DNA of 20,882 nt from CAZGSG01 sp964528095. GTDB lineage: Bacteria > Bacteroidota > Bacteroidia > Chitinophagales > Chitinophagaceae. Under the pieces are notes generated by a model. It had not been told where the DNA came from. It did no database searches and worked only from the letters and a program-made list of their open reading frames with translations. Positions 1-7,659 of the stretch are shown here, piece by piece. The position numbers were made by a program, and so were the translations under genes. The number at the start of each line of letters is the position of its first letter. Positions within the stretch are counted from its first letter, which is position 1. The stretch spans positions 1 through 20,882 of the forward strand of contig CAZGSG010000081.1 in the NCBI GenBank assembly GCA_964528095.1. The letters are read 5' to 3'.

Positions 1-90
1 ATACAACCGGCTCTAATAACGCGAGGCCGGTCGGGAAGTTTTGCGTGTTATACGTCGCACAATCTGAAGTTTAGGGTAGATACAGGACAA

Positions 91-843
91 TTAATACTCA
101 TGCCGGAATGGGGTAATGCGTGCGGTAATGGAGTAATCTACCTTGCGCTCTACCTGGCCCGCTGCTTCTTTGAGCGCCAGCTCCCTTAGCTGCAATATTT
201 TTTCGGGCTGGAAAAAATTGGTAAGCGCCTGCTGCACCTTACTGTGGTCATAGATTTTTCCGTCCTTTAATCGCCGGATCAATTCATCGGCCGGCAGATC
301 AATATTCACCACCTCTTCAGCTATCTGTAAGATCTTATCCGGCACCCGTTCTTTTACTTCCACACCGGTGATCTGTTTTACATCGTCATTAATACTCTCT
401 ATATGCTGGATATTGATCGCAGAAATAACATCGATGCCCGCTTCCAGTACTTCCATTATATCCTGCCAGCGTTTTTCATTTTTACTGGCGGGAATATTGG
501 TATGTGCCAACTCATCGATCAGTACTACTTTAGGATGTGTGAGCAGGATAGCGGCAACATCCAATTCTTCCAGGCTCTTGCCTCTGTAGAAAACACTTCT
601 TCGCGGTATAGAAGGCAAGCCTTCTACCAATGCGGCTGTTTCTTTGCGGTTATGTGTTTCTATATAACCGATGCGCACGTCCACACCATCCTGTTGTAAT
701 TGATGTGCTTCCTGCAACATGCGATAAGTTTTACCAACCCCCGCACTCATGCCCAGGTATATTTTCAGGCGTCCCTTCGCTAACGGCGTAGTGCCCGTTT
801 TATGCAGCCATTCTTCACCGGTATTTTCTTTTTCTTCTTCCAT
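91..843 (-). CDS. kdpD: KdpD N-terminal sensor domain, ended early by an in-frame stop
   Basis: This is the cytosolic KdpD sensor domain that accompanies high-affinity potassium transporters. Residues 31-39 (GMSAGVGKT) form the Walker A loop and VVLIDE at 106-111 the Walker B strand, followed by the family signature ELAHTN. About 235 residues match the domain. The frame ends at TAA (91-93) after RHEY. Beyond it, in the same frame, residues such as RRITRKTSRPASRY resemble the start of the universal-stress-protein-like domain that normally follows, and a second in-frame stop (TAG) lies at 13-15. In Bacteroidota a short KdpD of domain plus USP, without kinase, is usual, so about 120 residues appear lost or outside the window. 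It is the last gene visible in the kdp operon, 90 bp after the porin. No kdpE is visible. The stops may be real decay or errors near a contig end. Confidence 0.85.
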   Translation of the reverse strand: MEEEKENTGEEWLHKTGTTPLAKGRLKIYLGMSAGVGKTYRMLQEAHQLQQDGVDVRIGYIETHNRKETAALVEGLPSIPRRSVFYRGKSLEELDVAAILLTHPKVVLIDELAHTNIPASKNEKRWQDIMEVLEAGIDVISAINIQHIESINDDVKQITGVEVKERVPDKILQIAEEVVNIDLPADELIRRLKDGKIYDHSKVQQALTNFFQPEKILQLRELALKEAAGQVERKVDYSITARITPFRHEY

Positions 844-933
844 ACCTGCTTGTAATTTAAGTGTATTTATTTTTCAAAATCGCTGCATTACCCTGTTTTC
901 AATAAATCAATCTCATCGCCCAACAGTGATTTT

Positions 934-2010
934 CTAAAACCCAATAGCCGCGGCAATCGTGATAGCGGTGTTATTATCTTTGGCCTGCTCATTCTTTATA
1001 AAAATGGCGTCTTTGCTATCCAGGTACCGGTATTCTGCCCGGAATGAAACATTTTTTTGTGGCATATAATCGATGTTCAGCGATCCTCCCAGGGTTTTGA
1101 ACCCGTTGGGAGTGCCACTGCTGATAATTACACCATTCGCATCCGCGAAGTACTCACCACGCAAACCCAATGCCCACTTAGCCGTTGGTGTATACCGCAG
1201 GATTGCCACCGGCGCATACCATGTATTCATGTCATTATCTCCTACTGCTTTCTGTTCAGTGCCGATATCAAAGCCTGCAGTCAATCCAATTTTATCGGTA
1301 AACTGGAATATAGCGTACATATTATGGTAGTATCGCCATAACCTGGCGCTGTCTGGTTTATCGGTTCCGATAAACGTACTATAATTGAGCGTCAGCTTAT
1401 CCGACGCTTTATAAAATAGCTGGGTGCCATAACTCAAAGCTGAATTGCCATCTGTACGTGTAATACGTTGCCATCCGTTCAGCACCATAGCAGCTAGCAG
1501 GAGTTTGCCATTGGCAGTAGTATAACTTAGTTTGGCGCCGCTCTCAAAATAAGGAGAGTTCTCTGCAACAAGACTGCGGGTAAGCGTCCAGTTATCTTTG
1601 CCAATAGCACTTTCAAACCCGATATGCGAAGGCATGATCCCCATATCCAGCCAGAGATTTTTTGATTTACTCAATTTATATCCGGCATTTGCTTCATATA
1701 TATTTTTCAACGTACCCGGTTCGGCTGAATAATTAGCGTTCATGTAAGTCCCTACGGCAAGTGCAAGGTTGGCCCTTACCCGTTCTGTAACATAAGCTCC
1801 TTTTATAAGCCCCAGGTTAACATTAAATTCATTGTGCCTGTTATAATTGTAAATAAATCCAGGCCGGGTATTATCAGCTGGTTTATTTAAATCATAGCTA
1901 TAATATCCCTCGAGGTACCCGCTGATTGAAAACGGTGTATGGGAACTATCGGATTGTGCCATAACATTTATACTAACCAGGAACATCACTATTACCGAAA
2001 TCTTTTTCAT
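934..2010 (-). CDS. Outer-membrane beta-barrel porin of the kdp operon (OmpL-like, bbp2 type)
   Basis: The 358-residue protein begins with a signal peptide (MKKISVIVMFLVSINVMAQ, cleavage expected after MA) and continues with alternating polar and hydrophobic strands rich in Tyr, Asn and Gly. It ends in a hydrophobic strand with terminal Phe (AAIGF), as outer-membrane barrels do. The early strand ISGYLEGYYSYDLNKP and the segment GIMPSHIGFESA fit the putative beta-barrel porin-2 (OmpL-like) family. It lies between kdpC (86 bp upstream) and kdpD (90 bp downstream) on the same strand. I infer that it lets K+ or counter-ions cross the outer membrane when Kdp is induced. Such a porin inside kdp operons is, from memory, a Bacteroidota trait. 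The substrate cannot be read from the sequence. Confidence 0.85.
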   Translation of the reverse strand: MKKISVIVMFLVSINVMAQSDSSHTPFSISGYLEGYYSYDLNKPADNTRPGFIYNYNRHNEFNVNLGLIKGAYVTERVRANLALAVGTYMNANYSAEPGTLKNIYEANAGYKLSKSKNLWLDMGIMPSHIGFESAIGKDNWTLTRSLVAENSPYFESGAKLSYTTANGKLLLAAMVLNGWQRITRTDGNSALSYGTQLFYKASDKLTLNYSTFIGTDKPDSARLWRYYHNMYAIFQFTDKIGLTAGFDIGTEQKAVGDNDMNTWYAPVAILRYTPTAKWALGLRGEYFADANGVIISSGTPNGFKTLGGSLNIDYMPQKNVSFRAEYRYLDSKDAIFIKNEQAKDNNTAITIAAAIGF

Positions 2011-2096
2011 GTTTTGTTTGTTTATTTTATTTCAGGAATGGATAATACAGGTGTTGAATTACAAACCCGTTTTTACCCCATTCCGGTTTTCAATTA

Positions 2097-2651
2097 TTAT
2101 TTCAATTCATCCAATGCTACATTCAACTTCAATACATTGACCTTATCCGGCCCCAGAATTCCCTTTTCAATTTGTCGGTCAATTAATGCCCGGAGTTTTG
2201 TTTCCGCTATATTTCGTGCTGCAGATACCCGTTGTACCTGTAAATAAGCCGAAGCCGGTGAAATATCCGGGTCCAGTCCGCTACCGGAGGCAGTAACCAT
2301 TTCAGAGGGTATCTCTGTTCTTTTTACAGCAGGATTGTGTGCAAGAAAAGTGTCAATCCTGTCTGCTACCTGTTGTATATAATCAGGATTGGAAACTGCT
2401 TTATTGGAACCCCCTGATCCGGCCGCGTTATAATCGACTGCAGAAGGGCGGCCCCAGAAATATTTATCTTCAGTAAACTTCTGCCCAATATTCGCATACC
2501 CTACAACTTTGCCATTTACACTGATCGTTTCACCCTTTCCTCCACCTGGCGCCAGTTTGGCTATACCTGCAATAAGCAGCGGATAACATACGGCACAAAG
2601 AATGATCATTATCAGCGTAAGCTTTAAGGATGGCATTAAATACTTTTTCAT
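2097..2651 (-). CDS. kdpC: Potassium-transporting ATPase subunit KdpC
   Basis: KdpC is the single-span subunit that helps KdpB bind ATP and stabilises the KdpFABC complex in the inner membrane. The 184-residue protein has one N-terminal membrane helix (about residues 9-33, LKLTLIMIILCAVCYPLLIAG). A soluble domain follows with the family hallmarks KYFWGRPSAVDYNAAGSGGSN, here with SNKAVSNPDY after it, and the highly conserved ASGSGLDPDISPASAYLQ near residues 122-139. Length is normal for the family (about 190). It starts 17 bp after the kdpB stop, which indicates co-transcription. All conserved blocks are present and the gene looks intact. Confidence 0.97.
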   Translation of the reverse strand: MKKYLMPSLKLTLIMIILCAVCYPLLIAGIAKLAPGGGKGETISVNGKVVGYANIGQKFTEDKYFWGRPSAVDYNAAGSGGSNKAVSNPDYIQQVADRIDTFLAHNPAVKRTEIPSEMVTASGSGLDPDISPASAYLQVQRVSAARNIAETKLRALIDRQIEKGILGPDKVNVLKLNVALDELK

Positions 2652-2668
2652 TTTTATTATATAATTTT

Positions 2669-4713
2669 TTAAATGAATAATGAGACGATCATATCAATCA
2701 GTTTGATACCAATAAAAGGGATGAGCACACCACCCAGTCCGTAGATAAGCAGGTTGCGCCTGAGCAACGCGCTTGCGCCTATCGGCTTATACGCCACGCC
2801 TTTCAGCGCCAGCGGTATAAGCAATGGTATAATGATCGCATTAAAAATGACTGCTGACAGGATAGCGCTTTCAGGACTGCTTAGTTTCATGATGTTCAAC
2901 CCCTGCAGGGACGGAATTGATGCAATGAACAATGCAGGAACTATCGCGAAATATTTTGCAACGTCATTGGCGATGGAAAAAGTGGTGAGGGTTCCTCTTG
3001 TCATCAACAACTGTTTGCCTATCTCTACGATCTCGATCAGTTTTGTAGGGTCATTATCCAGGTCAACCATATTACCGGCTTCCTTCGCCGCCTGTGTACC
3101 GCTGTTCATGGCAACACCCACATCTGCCTGCGCCAGTGCAGGCGCATCATTTGTTCCATCACCCATCATGGCAACCAGTTTTCCCCCACGTTGTTCAGCC
3201 TTGATATAATTCATTTTATCTTCAGGCTTTGCCTCGGCGATAAAATCATCAACGCCCGCTTTTGTAGCAATATATTTTGCAGTCAATGGATTGTCACCTG
3301 TTACCATTACTGTTTTTACGCCCATTTTTCTTAACCGCGCGAATCGTTCCTGTATGCCGGGCTTAATGATATCCTGTAGTTCAATTACACCAAGCGCCCT
3401 GTCATTTTTACTAACCACCAATGGAGTTCCTCCATTTGATGCGATCTCTTTTACTTTTTGTTCTATTTCCGGAGGAAAACTATTTCCTGCCCTGACCACT
3501 AAATTCCGGATAGCATCAAAAGCGCCTTTACGCACTTTTGTTCCATCGGCCAGGTCCATACCGCTGCTTCTTGTTTCGGCGGTAAATTTTATAAAAACCG
3601 AATTTGCTGTTTTTAATAGGTTGGTATCCAATTTACCCAGTTCGACAATTGATTTACCTTCAGGGGTTTCATCTGCAAGCGATGAGATAACCGCTGTTTC
3701 AATAAAAAGCTTCTCATCAATGCCATTTGCCGCGTAAAAATTGGTCGCTTTCCGGTTACCGATAGTGATGGTGCCTGTTTTATCCAATAATAATGTATCC
3801 AGGTCTCCGGCTGTTTCTACTGCTTTACCACTTTTGGTAATGACATTGGCTCTTAGTGCCCTGTCCATACCGGCAATACCTATTGCGCTTAATAGTCCGC
3901 CGATCGTTGTCGGTATTAAACAAACAAAAAGTGAAACAAAAGCCGCTATGGTAATAGGCGTGTTCGCATAGTCGCCAAACGGCTTAAGGGTAACACNNNN
4001 NNNNNNATAATGAACACCAGTGTAAAGGCTGCCAGTAATTTGGTCAGGGATATCTCATTAGGAGTTTTTTGCCTGGAAGCACCTTCTACCAACGCGATCA
4101 TCTTCTTGAGGAAGCTATCCGCAGGATCTGATGTTACCCGCACGATTATTTTATCGCTTAACACTTTAGTACCACCTGTCACAGAAGATTTATCACCGCC
4201 CGATTCCCGTATCACGGGCGCAGATTCACCGGTGATCGCCGACTCGTCGATAGTGGCAATGCCTTTTATGATCTCACCATCCATTGGAATAGTGTCCCCT
4301 GTTTCACAAACAAACAGGTCTCCTTTTTTAAGAAGAGATGAAGGCGTTATGATGACTTTTGTATCATTCTCGCTATTGATCTTTTTTGCAGGGGTCTCCT
4401 CCCTTAGCTTACGTAAACTTTCTGCCTGTGCCTTACCTCTCGCTTCTGCAATCGACTCTGCAAAATTTGCAAAAAGCAGCGTGAGCAATAGAACGATAAA
4501 AACCGCAAGGTTATACCCAATTGAACCCTGGGTTATATCGGAAGTGATGGCCGCGTACAAGGTTACTGCCAGCATGATAGCTGTACCAACCTCTACCGTG
4601 AACATTACCGGGTTGCGGAACATGATACGCGGATCGAGTTTTATGAAGGATTGCCTGATCGCCTCTTTTACCAAAGAAGCCTGAAACAATTTATTATCCT
4701 GATTTCTTGTCAT
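2669..4713 (-). CDS. kdpB: Potassium-transporting P-type ATPase subunit KdpB (interrupted by an assembly gap)
   Basis: KdpB is the ATP-hydrolysing subunit of KdpFABC. The first 235 residues (4713 to about 4009) contain N-terminal helices and the actuator motif TGES (161-164). After the ten-N gap the correct frame restarts at about 3994 with VTLKPFGDYANTP and the membrane motif LIPTTIGGLLSAIG. It then carries the phosphorylation motif DKTGTIT (Asp codon at 3782-3784), MVTGDNPLTA and the hinge GDGTNDAPALAQADVGVAM. The two halves add up to about 680 residues, normal for KdpB. Ten bases do not keep the frame: the gap must be 2 modulo 3 (for example 8 or 11). The N run is therefore a placeholder and the gene is probably intact in the organism. 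Read literally, the first half runs into a false stop at 3946, and the second half looks as though it starts at an internal Met (3868). kdpA ends 42 bp upstream. Confidence 0.95.
3997..4006. other. Assembly gap (10 N) inside kdpB
   Basis: A run of ten N lies between the TLVFI(I) and VTLKPFGDY segments of KdpB. Comparison with the KdpB family suggests that only two or three residues are missing. The reading frame requires a gap of 2 modulo 3, so the true length is not ten. Confidence 0.95.
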
Positions 4714-4755
4714 TTTATTAATTATTATCGATTAATACATTTACTCTCTGCTATA

Positions 4756-6468
4756 TTACCGGATATTAAAGTATTCTGCTATCGGCCCGAGTGTAAGCGC
4801 CGGGAAGAAAGCCAGTGCTGCCAGGATCATGATCACTGCATATGTCATAATACCAAATGTTGCCGTATCGGTTTGGAGTGTACCTGCCGATTCAGGCACA
4901 TATTTTTTTCGGGCCAGTATACCTGCTATTGCTATAGGGCCGATGATGGGAAGAAATCGTCCCAGGAGCATTACTAATCCTGTTGTTATATTCCAGAAAA
5001 TATTATTGTCGCCCAGGCCTTCAAAACCCGAACCATTATTAGCGGAAGAGGATGTATACTCATAAAGCATTTCTGAAAAACCGTGATTGCCAGGATTGTT
5101 TAACCAGTTACCCGGTTGAGTAGCCCAGGGCATTGTAGCATGGTGCGCTACAAAATAAGAAGACAATGCTGTGCCTGCCAGTATAAGAAAAGGATGCAAT
5201 AATGCGATAAGTGAGGCGATCTTCATTTCCCTGGCTTCTACTTTCCTGCCAAGAAACTCAGGTGTGCGCCCGACCATCAGCCCGGAAATAAATACTGCGA
5301 TGATGAGGAATATAAAATAATTGAGTAGCCCGACGCCTTTTCCTCCATAAAAACAATTGGTCATCATACCGAGCAATTGCATGGCACCCGACATAGGCAT
5401 GCTGCTATCATGCATCGAATTGACCGAACCTGTAGAAATTATAGTGGTCATCACCTGCCAGTAGGCTGAGGCCGGTACTCCCAATCTTACTTCCTTACCT
5501 TCCATTGCGATAGCATTCGCAATATGCATTTTCGCTATCGCCGGGTTTCCCCCCATTTCAGACAGCATATTTGGTATCATGAATGTGAGCATACCTGCTG
5601 TCATTACGCCAAATATTACATACCCCAGTTTCCTTCTCCGTATAAAGCCACCAAACGCAAAGATCAATGCCATAGGAAGGATGCATTGGGCAATCACCTC
5701 AACAGCATTGGTAAAATAATTAGGATTTTCCAACGGATGCGTTGAGTTGGCTCCAAACCATCCGCCCCCATTTGTTCCAAGATGTTTGATCGCGATCATA
5801 CCGGCAGCCGGCCCGCGTGCTACATTTACCGTATCACCCTGAAGCGTAGTAATGGTATCTTTTCCATCAAAAGAAGCGGGTGTGCCATTAAACGCGAGCA
5901 ACACAGCTATTATAATACAAAGAGGCAGCATGATGCGCGTAATCGTTTTTGTGAAAAACACAAAAAAGTTACCCAGCTTCTCCGTTGTTTTTTCTGCAAA
6001 TGCTTTAAACAATACTGCAACGGCGGCCACACCGGTAGCAGCGGATACGAATTGCAGGAAAGTAATAACAGCAAGCTGGCTGAGATAACTAAGCCCGCTT
6101 TCTCCCGAATAGTGTTGCAGGTTACAATTGACTAAAAAAGATATCGCCGTATTAAAACTAAGATCAGGAGTCATGGATGGATTGCCATCGGGGTTGAGGA
6201 ACATGCTGCCCTGGAAAAGAAGCATAAAAAAAGCATAAACCAGCCAAAGCAGGTTGATGGAAAGCAACGCAACCATATGTTGCTTCCAGTTCATCTCAAC
6301 GGCAGGATCGATCCTGCAAAAACGAAAAATAGCCCGCTCTACCGGGTTTAGAAAATCTGTAAACGTTTTATCGCCCCTGAAAACTTTAGCAATATATTTT
6401 CCCAGTGGAAAAGCTATCAGCAAAGTGACAAGAAAGGTTATAATAACACCGATTAATTCGTAGTTCAT
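4756..6468 (-). CDS. kdpA: Potassium-transporting ATPase channel subunit KdpA
   Basis: KdpA is the K+-selective, channel-like subunit of KdpFABC. The 570-residue polytopic protein carries the four-fold selectivity-filter regions: NCNLQHYSGESGLSY, HLGTNGGGWFGANSTHPLENP (residues split here for length), STGSVNSMHDSSMPMSGAMQ and SSSANNGSGFEGLG. I place the start at ATG 6466-6468 (MNYELIGVIIT) rather than 18 bp upstream, because homologues begin with this short periplasmic stretch before the first helix. kdpF ends 18 bp upstream and kdpB starts 42 bp downstream. Length and motifs are complete, with no sign of damage. Confidence 0.97.
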   Translation of the reverse strand: MNYELIGVIITFLVTLLIAFPLGKYIAKVFRGDKTFTDFLNPVERAIFRFCRIDPAVEMNWKQHMVALLSINLLWLVYAFFMLLFQGSMFLNPDGNPSMTPDLSFNTAISFLVNCNLQHYSGESGLSYLSQLAVITFLQFVSAATGVAAVAVLFKAFAEKTTEKLGNFFVFFTKTITRIMLPLCIIIAVLLAFNGTPASFDGKDTITTLQGDTVNVARGPAAGMIAIKHLGTNGGGWFGANSTHPLENPNYFTNAVEVIAQCILPMALIFAFGGFIRRRKLGYVIFGVMTAGMLTFMIPNMLSEMGGNPAIAKMHIANAIAMEGKEVRLGVPASAYWQVMTTIISTGSVNSMHDSSMPMSGAMQLLGMMTNCFYGGKGVGLLNYFIFLIIAVFISGLMVGRTPEFLGRKVEAREMKIASLIALLHPFLILAGTALSSYFVAHHATMPWATQPGNWLNNPGNHGFSEMLYEYTSSSANNGSGFEGLGDNNIFWNITTGLVMLLGRFLPIIGPIAIAGILARKKYVPESAGTLQTDTATFGIMTYAVIMILAALAFFPALTLGPIAEYFNIR

Positions 6469-6486
6469 TGTGGAGTGATTTAGCAA

Positions 6487-6567
6487 TTAAAATTTTTCTG
6501 GTTTAATAAGTACATATACCAGGTAGATAAATACCAGTATTGAGATCACGAATAGTATAGACATCAT
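6487..6567 (-). CDS. kdpF: KdpF, 26-residue membrane subunit of the Kdp complex
   Basis: Reading the minus strand gives MMSILFVISILVFIYLVYVLIKPEKF with a stop at 6487-6489. The single membrane helix followed by the family ending VLIKPEKF is diagnostic of KdpF, the small lipid-like subunit that stabilises KdpFABC. Two adjacent ATG codons (6565-6567 and 6562-6564) could serve as start. It sits 18 bp before kdpA in the canonical kdpF-kdpA order. Confidence 0.95.
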   Translation of the reverse strand: MMSILFVISILVFIYLVYVLIKPEKF

Positions 6568-6602
6568 AGCTTTACGTTTAATTTGGTTAAGAAAACTGTT
6601 TG

Positions 6603-6686
6603 TCAGATCTTATCAAACCATTCTATTGATTTAAAAAAGATCCCAAAACAGACCAGGCAAATAAGTATATAGAGTAGTGTAAGCAT
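6603..6686 (-). CDS. 27-residue single-span membrane protein upstream of kdpF
   Basis: The minus strand from ATG 6684-6686 to TGA 6603-6605 encodes MLTLLYILICLVCFGIFFKSIEWFDKI (27 residues, shown in two overlapping parts: MLTLLYILICLVCFG and GIFFKSIEWFDKI). It is one hydrophobic helix followed by an amphipathic tail, a layout similar to KdpF next door (35 bp downstream). Small membrane ORFs of this kind sit beside kdpF in other Bacteroidota kdp operons as far as I recall. I know of no assigned function. An accessory or structural peptide of the Kdp complex is an inference from position and size. The gene is 10 bp downstream of the 50-residue ORF. Confidence 0.65.
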   Translation of the reverse strand: MLTLLYILICLVCFGIFFKSIEWFDKI

Positions 6687-6696
6687 AAAATTATTT

Positions 6697-6849
6697 TTAG
6701 TGGCGGAGTACTATTTTTATTTTGATAAACACTTCATATAAAAGTGAAAGGGCGATCAACCACAATAAGAACACAACCACTATCTCGCTAACCTTACCCT
6801 TCACTTTTTGTTTCATTGAATTCCGGTTGATGCTGTATGAATTCATCAT
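6697..6849 (-). CDS. 50-residue single-span membrane protein, coupled to the gene before it
   Basis: ATG 6847-6849 to TAA 6697-6699 encodes 50 residues. The N-terminus is basic and polar (NSMKQKVKGKVSE), followed by one helix, IVVVFLLWLIALSLLYEVF, at about residues 23-41, and a basic tail (IKIKIVLRH). Its start overlaps the stop of the preceding gene by one base (TAATG), which suggests translational coupling. A second ATG lies directly after the first, and a third at codon 12 could also initiate. I do not recognise the family. The basic N-terminus suggests it faces the cytoplasm. Its position in the kdp operon suggests a role in assembly or regulation of the transporter. Confidence 0.6.
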   Translation of the reverse strand: MMNSYSINRNSMKQKVKGKVSEIVVVFLLWLIALSLLYEVFIKIKIVLRH

Positions 6850-7199
6850 TAGTAATTTGGCCTGCTGGCCTGCGTTACATATACTTCGTATAAATGCAGC
6901 GGCATGAGCGATTGCAGTTGCATTCTTTCCAGTCTTGTTGCGCAGGTTGTAAACAGGATGGAAAATGAATGAATAAATATCGACTCAATGGCANNNNNNN
7001 NNNTGTCTGCAACAGAAAAACCTCTTTTTAGCATTTGCCTGTTATGCGTTTTAGCCTGTCTTATCATAAAATCCGTAAGACATTGAATGGAACTAAAAAC
7101 AGGAAGTATTCCTTCTTTCGGGCTTTTCCTGGCCAGGTCTTCTTTCATTTCAGGCAGCTTATCTTCCAGGAAGAAGAGCGCCTCGTTCTGATTCATCAT
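6849..7199 (-). CDS. Cytosolic protein of unknown function at the head of the kdp operon (DUF7674-like)
   Basis: The 116-codon frame contains a short assembly gap (codons 66-69 unreadable). It has no signal peptide or membrane span and is rich in helix-forming residues. The N-terminal part (LFFLEDKLPEMKEDL), the centre (SIQCLTDFMIRQAKTHN) and the C-terminal block AIESIFIHSFSILF...PLHLYEVYVTQA resemble a small Bacteroidota family found before kdp genes that I recall as DUF7674. That name is from memory and uncertain. Relatives seem to have about 12 residues where only four fit here, so some sequence is probably missing at the N run. It is the first gene of the operon, and its stop overlaps the next start. 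The role is unknown. Two ATG codons (7197-7199 and 7194-7196) are possible starts. Confidence 0.7.
   Translation of the reverse strand: MMNQNEALFFLEDKLPEMKEDLARKSPKEGILPVFSSIQCLTDFMIRQAKTHNRQMLKRGFSVADXXXXAIESIFIHSFSILFTTCATRLERMQLQSLMPLHLYEVYVTQASRPNY
6994..7003. other. Assembly gap (10 N) inside the DUF7674-like gene
   Basis: This is the second run of exactly ten N. Here ten bases happen to keep the frame, but comparison with the family suggests about eight codons more are missing, so it is treated as a gap of unknown size. Confidence 0.9.
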
Positions 7200-7233
7200 T
7201 GTATTAGTTTTTTGATCATCATTTGTTTTGCTA

Positions 7234-7259
7234 CCGGCATATGGCGAAAGGGGTGCCGG
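7234..7259. other. Small hairpin in the kdp leader
   Basis: CCGGCAT (7234-7240) faces GTGCCGG (7253-7259) across a 12-nt loop. Read on the plus strand it is followed, five bases later, by T7 (7265-7271), which is weakly terminator-like. No plus-strand gene ends here, so it may instead be part of the kdp 5' leader, about 35 bp before the first start. The same CCGGCAT word also forms the ends of the long hairpin at 7341-7406. Confidence 0.4.
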
Positions 7260-7340
7260 AACTATTTTTTTAATCTCCGGTCGCTACAATGCAGGCTGGG
7301 CAATGGTTCTACAGGCAGAAGTATTTTACGGCCTGAATTA

Positions 7341-7406
7341 CCGGCATAGAAAACCCTTCCAAAATGAAAATACAGTCTTTCATTTTGGAAGGGTTTTCCA
7401 TGCCGG
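7341..7406. repeat. Long inverted repeat (29-bp arms, 8-nt loop) upstream of the kdp operon
   Basis: The arm 7341-7369 is the reverse complement of 7378-7406 with a single difference at 7348, and the loop is ATACAGTC. As a minus-strand RNA the mismatch becomes a G-U pair, so the hairpin would be continuous. Neither side has a T-tract, so it is not a standard intrinsic terminator. It lies about 140 bp before the first kdp-operon gene and just downstream of the minus-strand terminator at 7423-7453. It may be a folded leader element, a mobile-element remnant or an assembly artefact. Confidence 0.85.
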
Positions 7407-7422
7407 AGCTATACTAACTCTG

Positions 7423-7453
7423 AAAAAATACCCGGATGATTAATCACCGGGTA
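7423..7453 (-). terminator. Rho-independent terminator (minus strand)
   Basis: On the minus strand TACCCGG (7453-7447) pairs with CCGGGTA (7435-7429) and is followed by TTTTTT (7428-7423). The loop contains the perfect palindrome TGATTAATCA. It ends transcription arriving from the DinB-like gene, whose stop is about 205 bp away, and so separates that unit from the kdp operon. Confidence 0.75.
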
Positions 7454-7659
7454 AATTAAGAAGGAGATAAAATTTCGAGGTATTATTTGTAAATGCCGTA
7501 TAAACAAGGAACGCTCCTATTACAAATCAATATGTGCCCGAAGATCAGGAAGAGGCCACCAGGAATTTTATGATATAACTGGCGCCGAATAAGAGAATCT
7601 CCCTATTATTACTGAACATCCCTGATCTGCAAGTTCCGGGTTCTGCTATTCCGGTTGTG
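7454..7659. other. Intergenic stretch with no convincing gene
   Basis: Together with the elements at 7200-7453 this makes about 460 bp without an annotated protein gene. Inverted arms ATTTGTAA (7485-7492) and TTACAAAT (7520-7527) enclose a 27-nt loop. A 24-codon minus-strand frame (7545-7619) is present but unsupported. I see no tRNA or known riboswitch. Confidence 0.5.

Noticed and set aside
7545..7619. A 24-codon minus-strand frame with a hydrophobic end between the DinB-like gene and the terminator
   Set aside because: It is very short, has no recognisable family, and there is no coupling to a neighbour; chance occurrence is likely.
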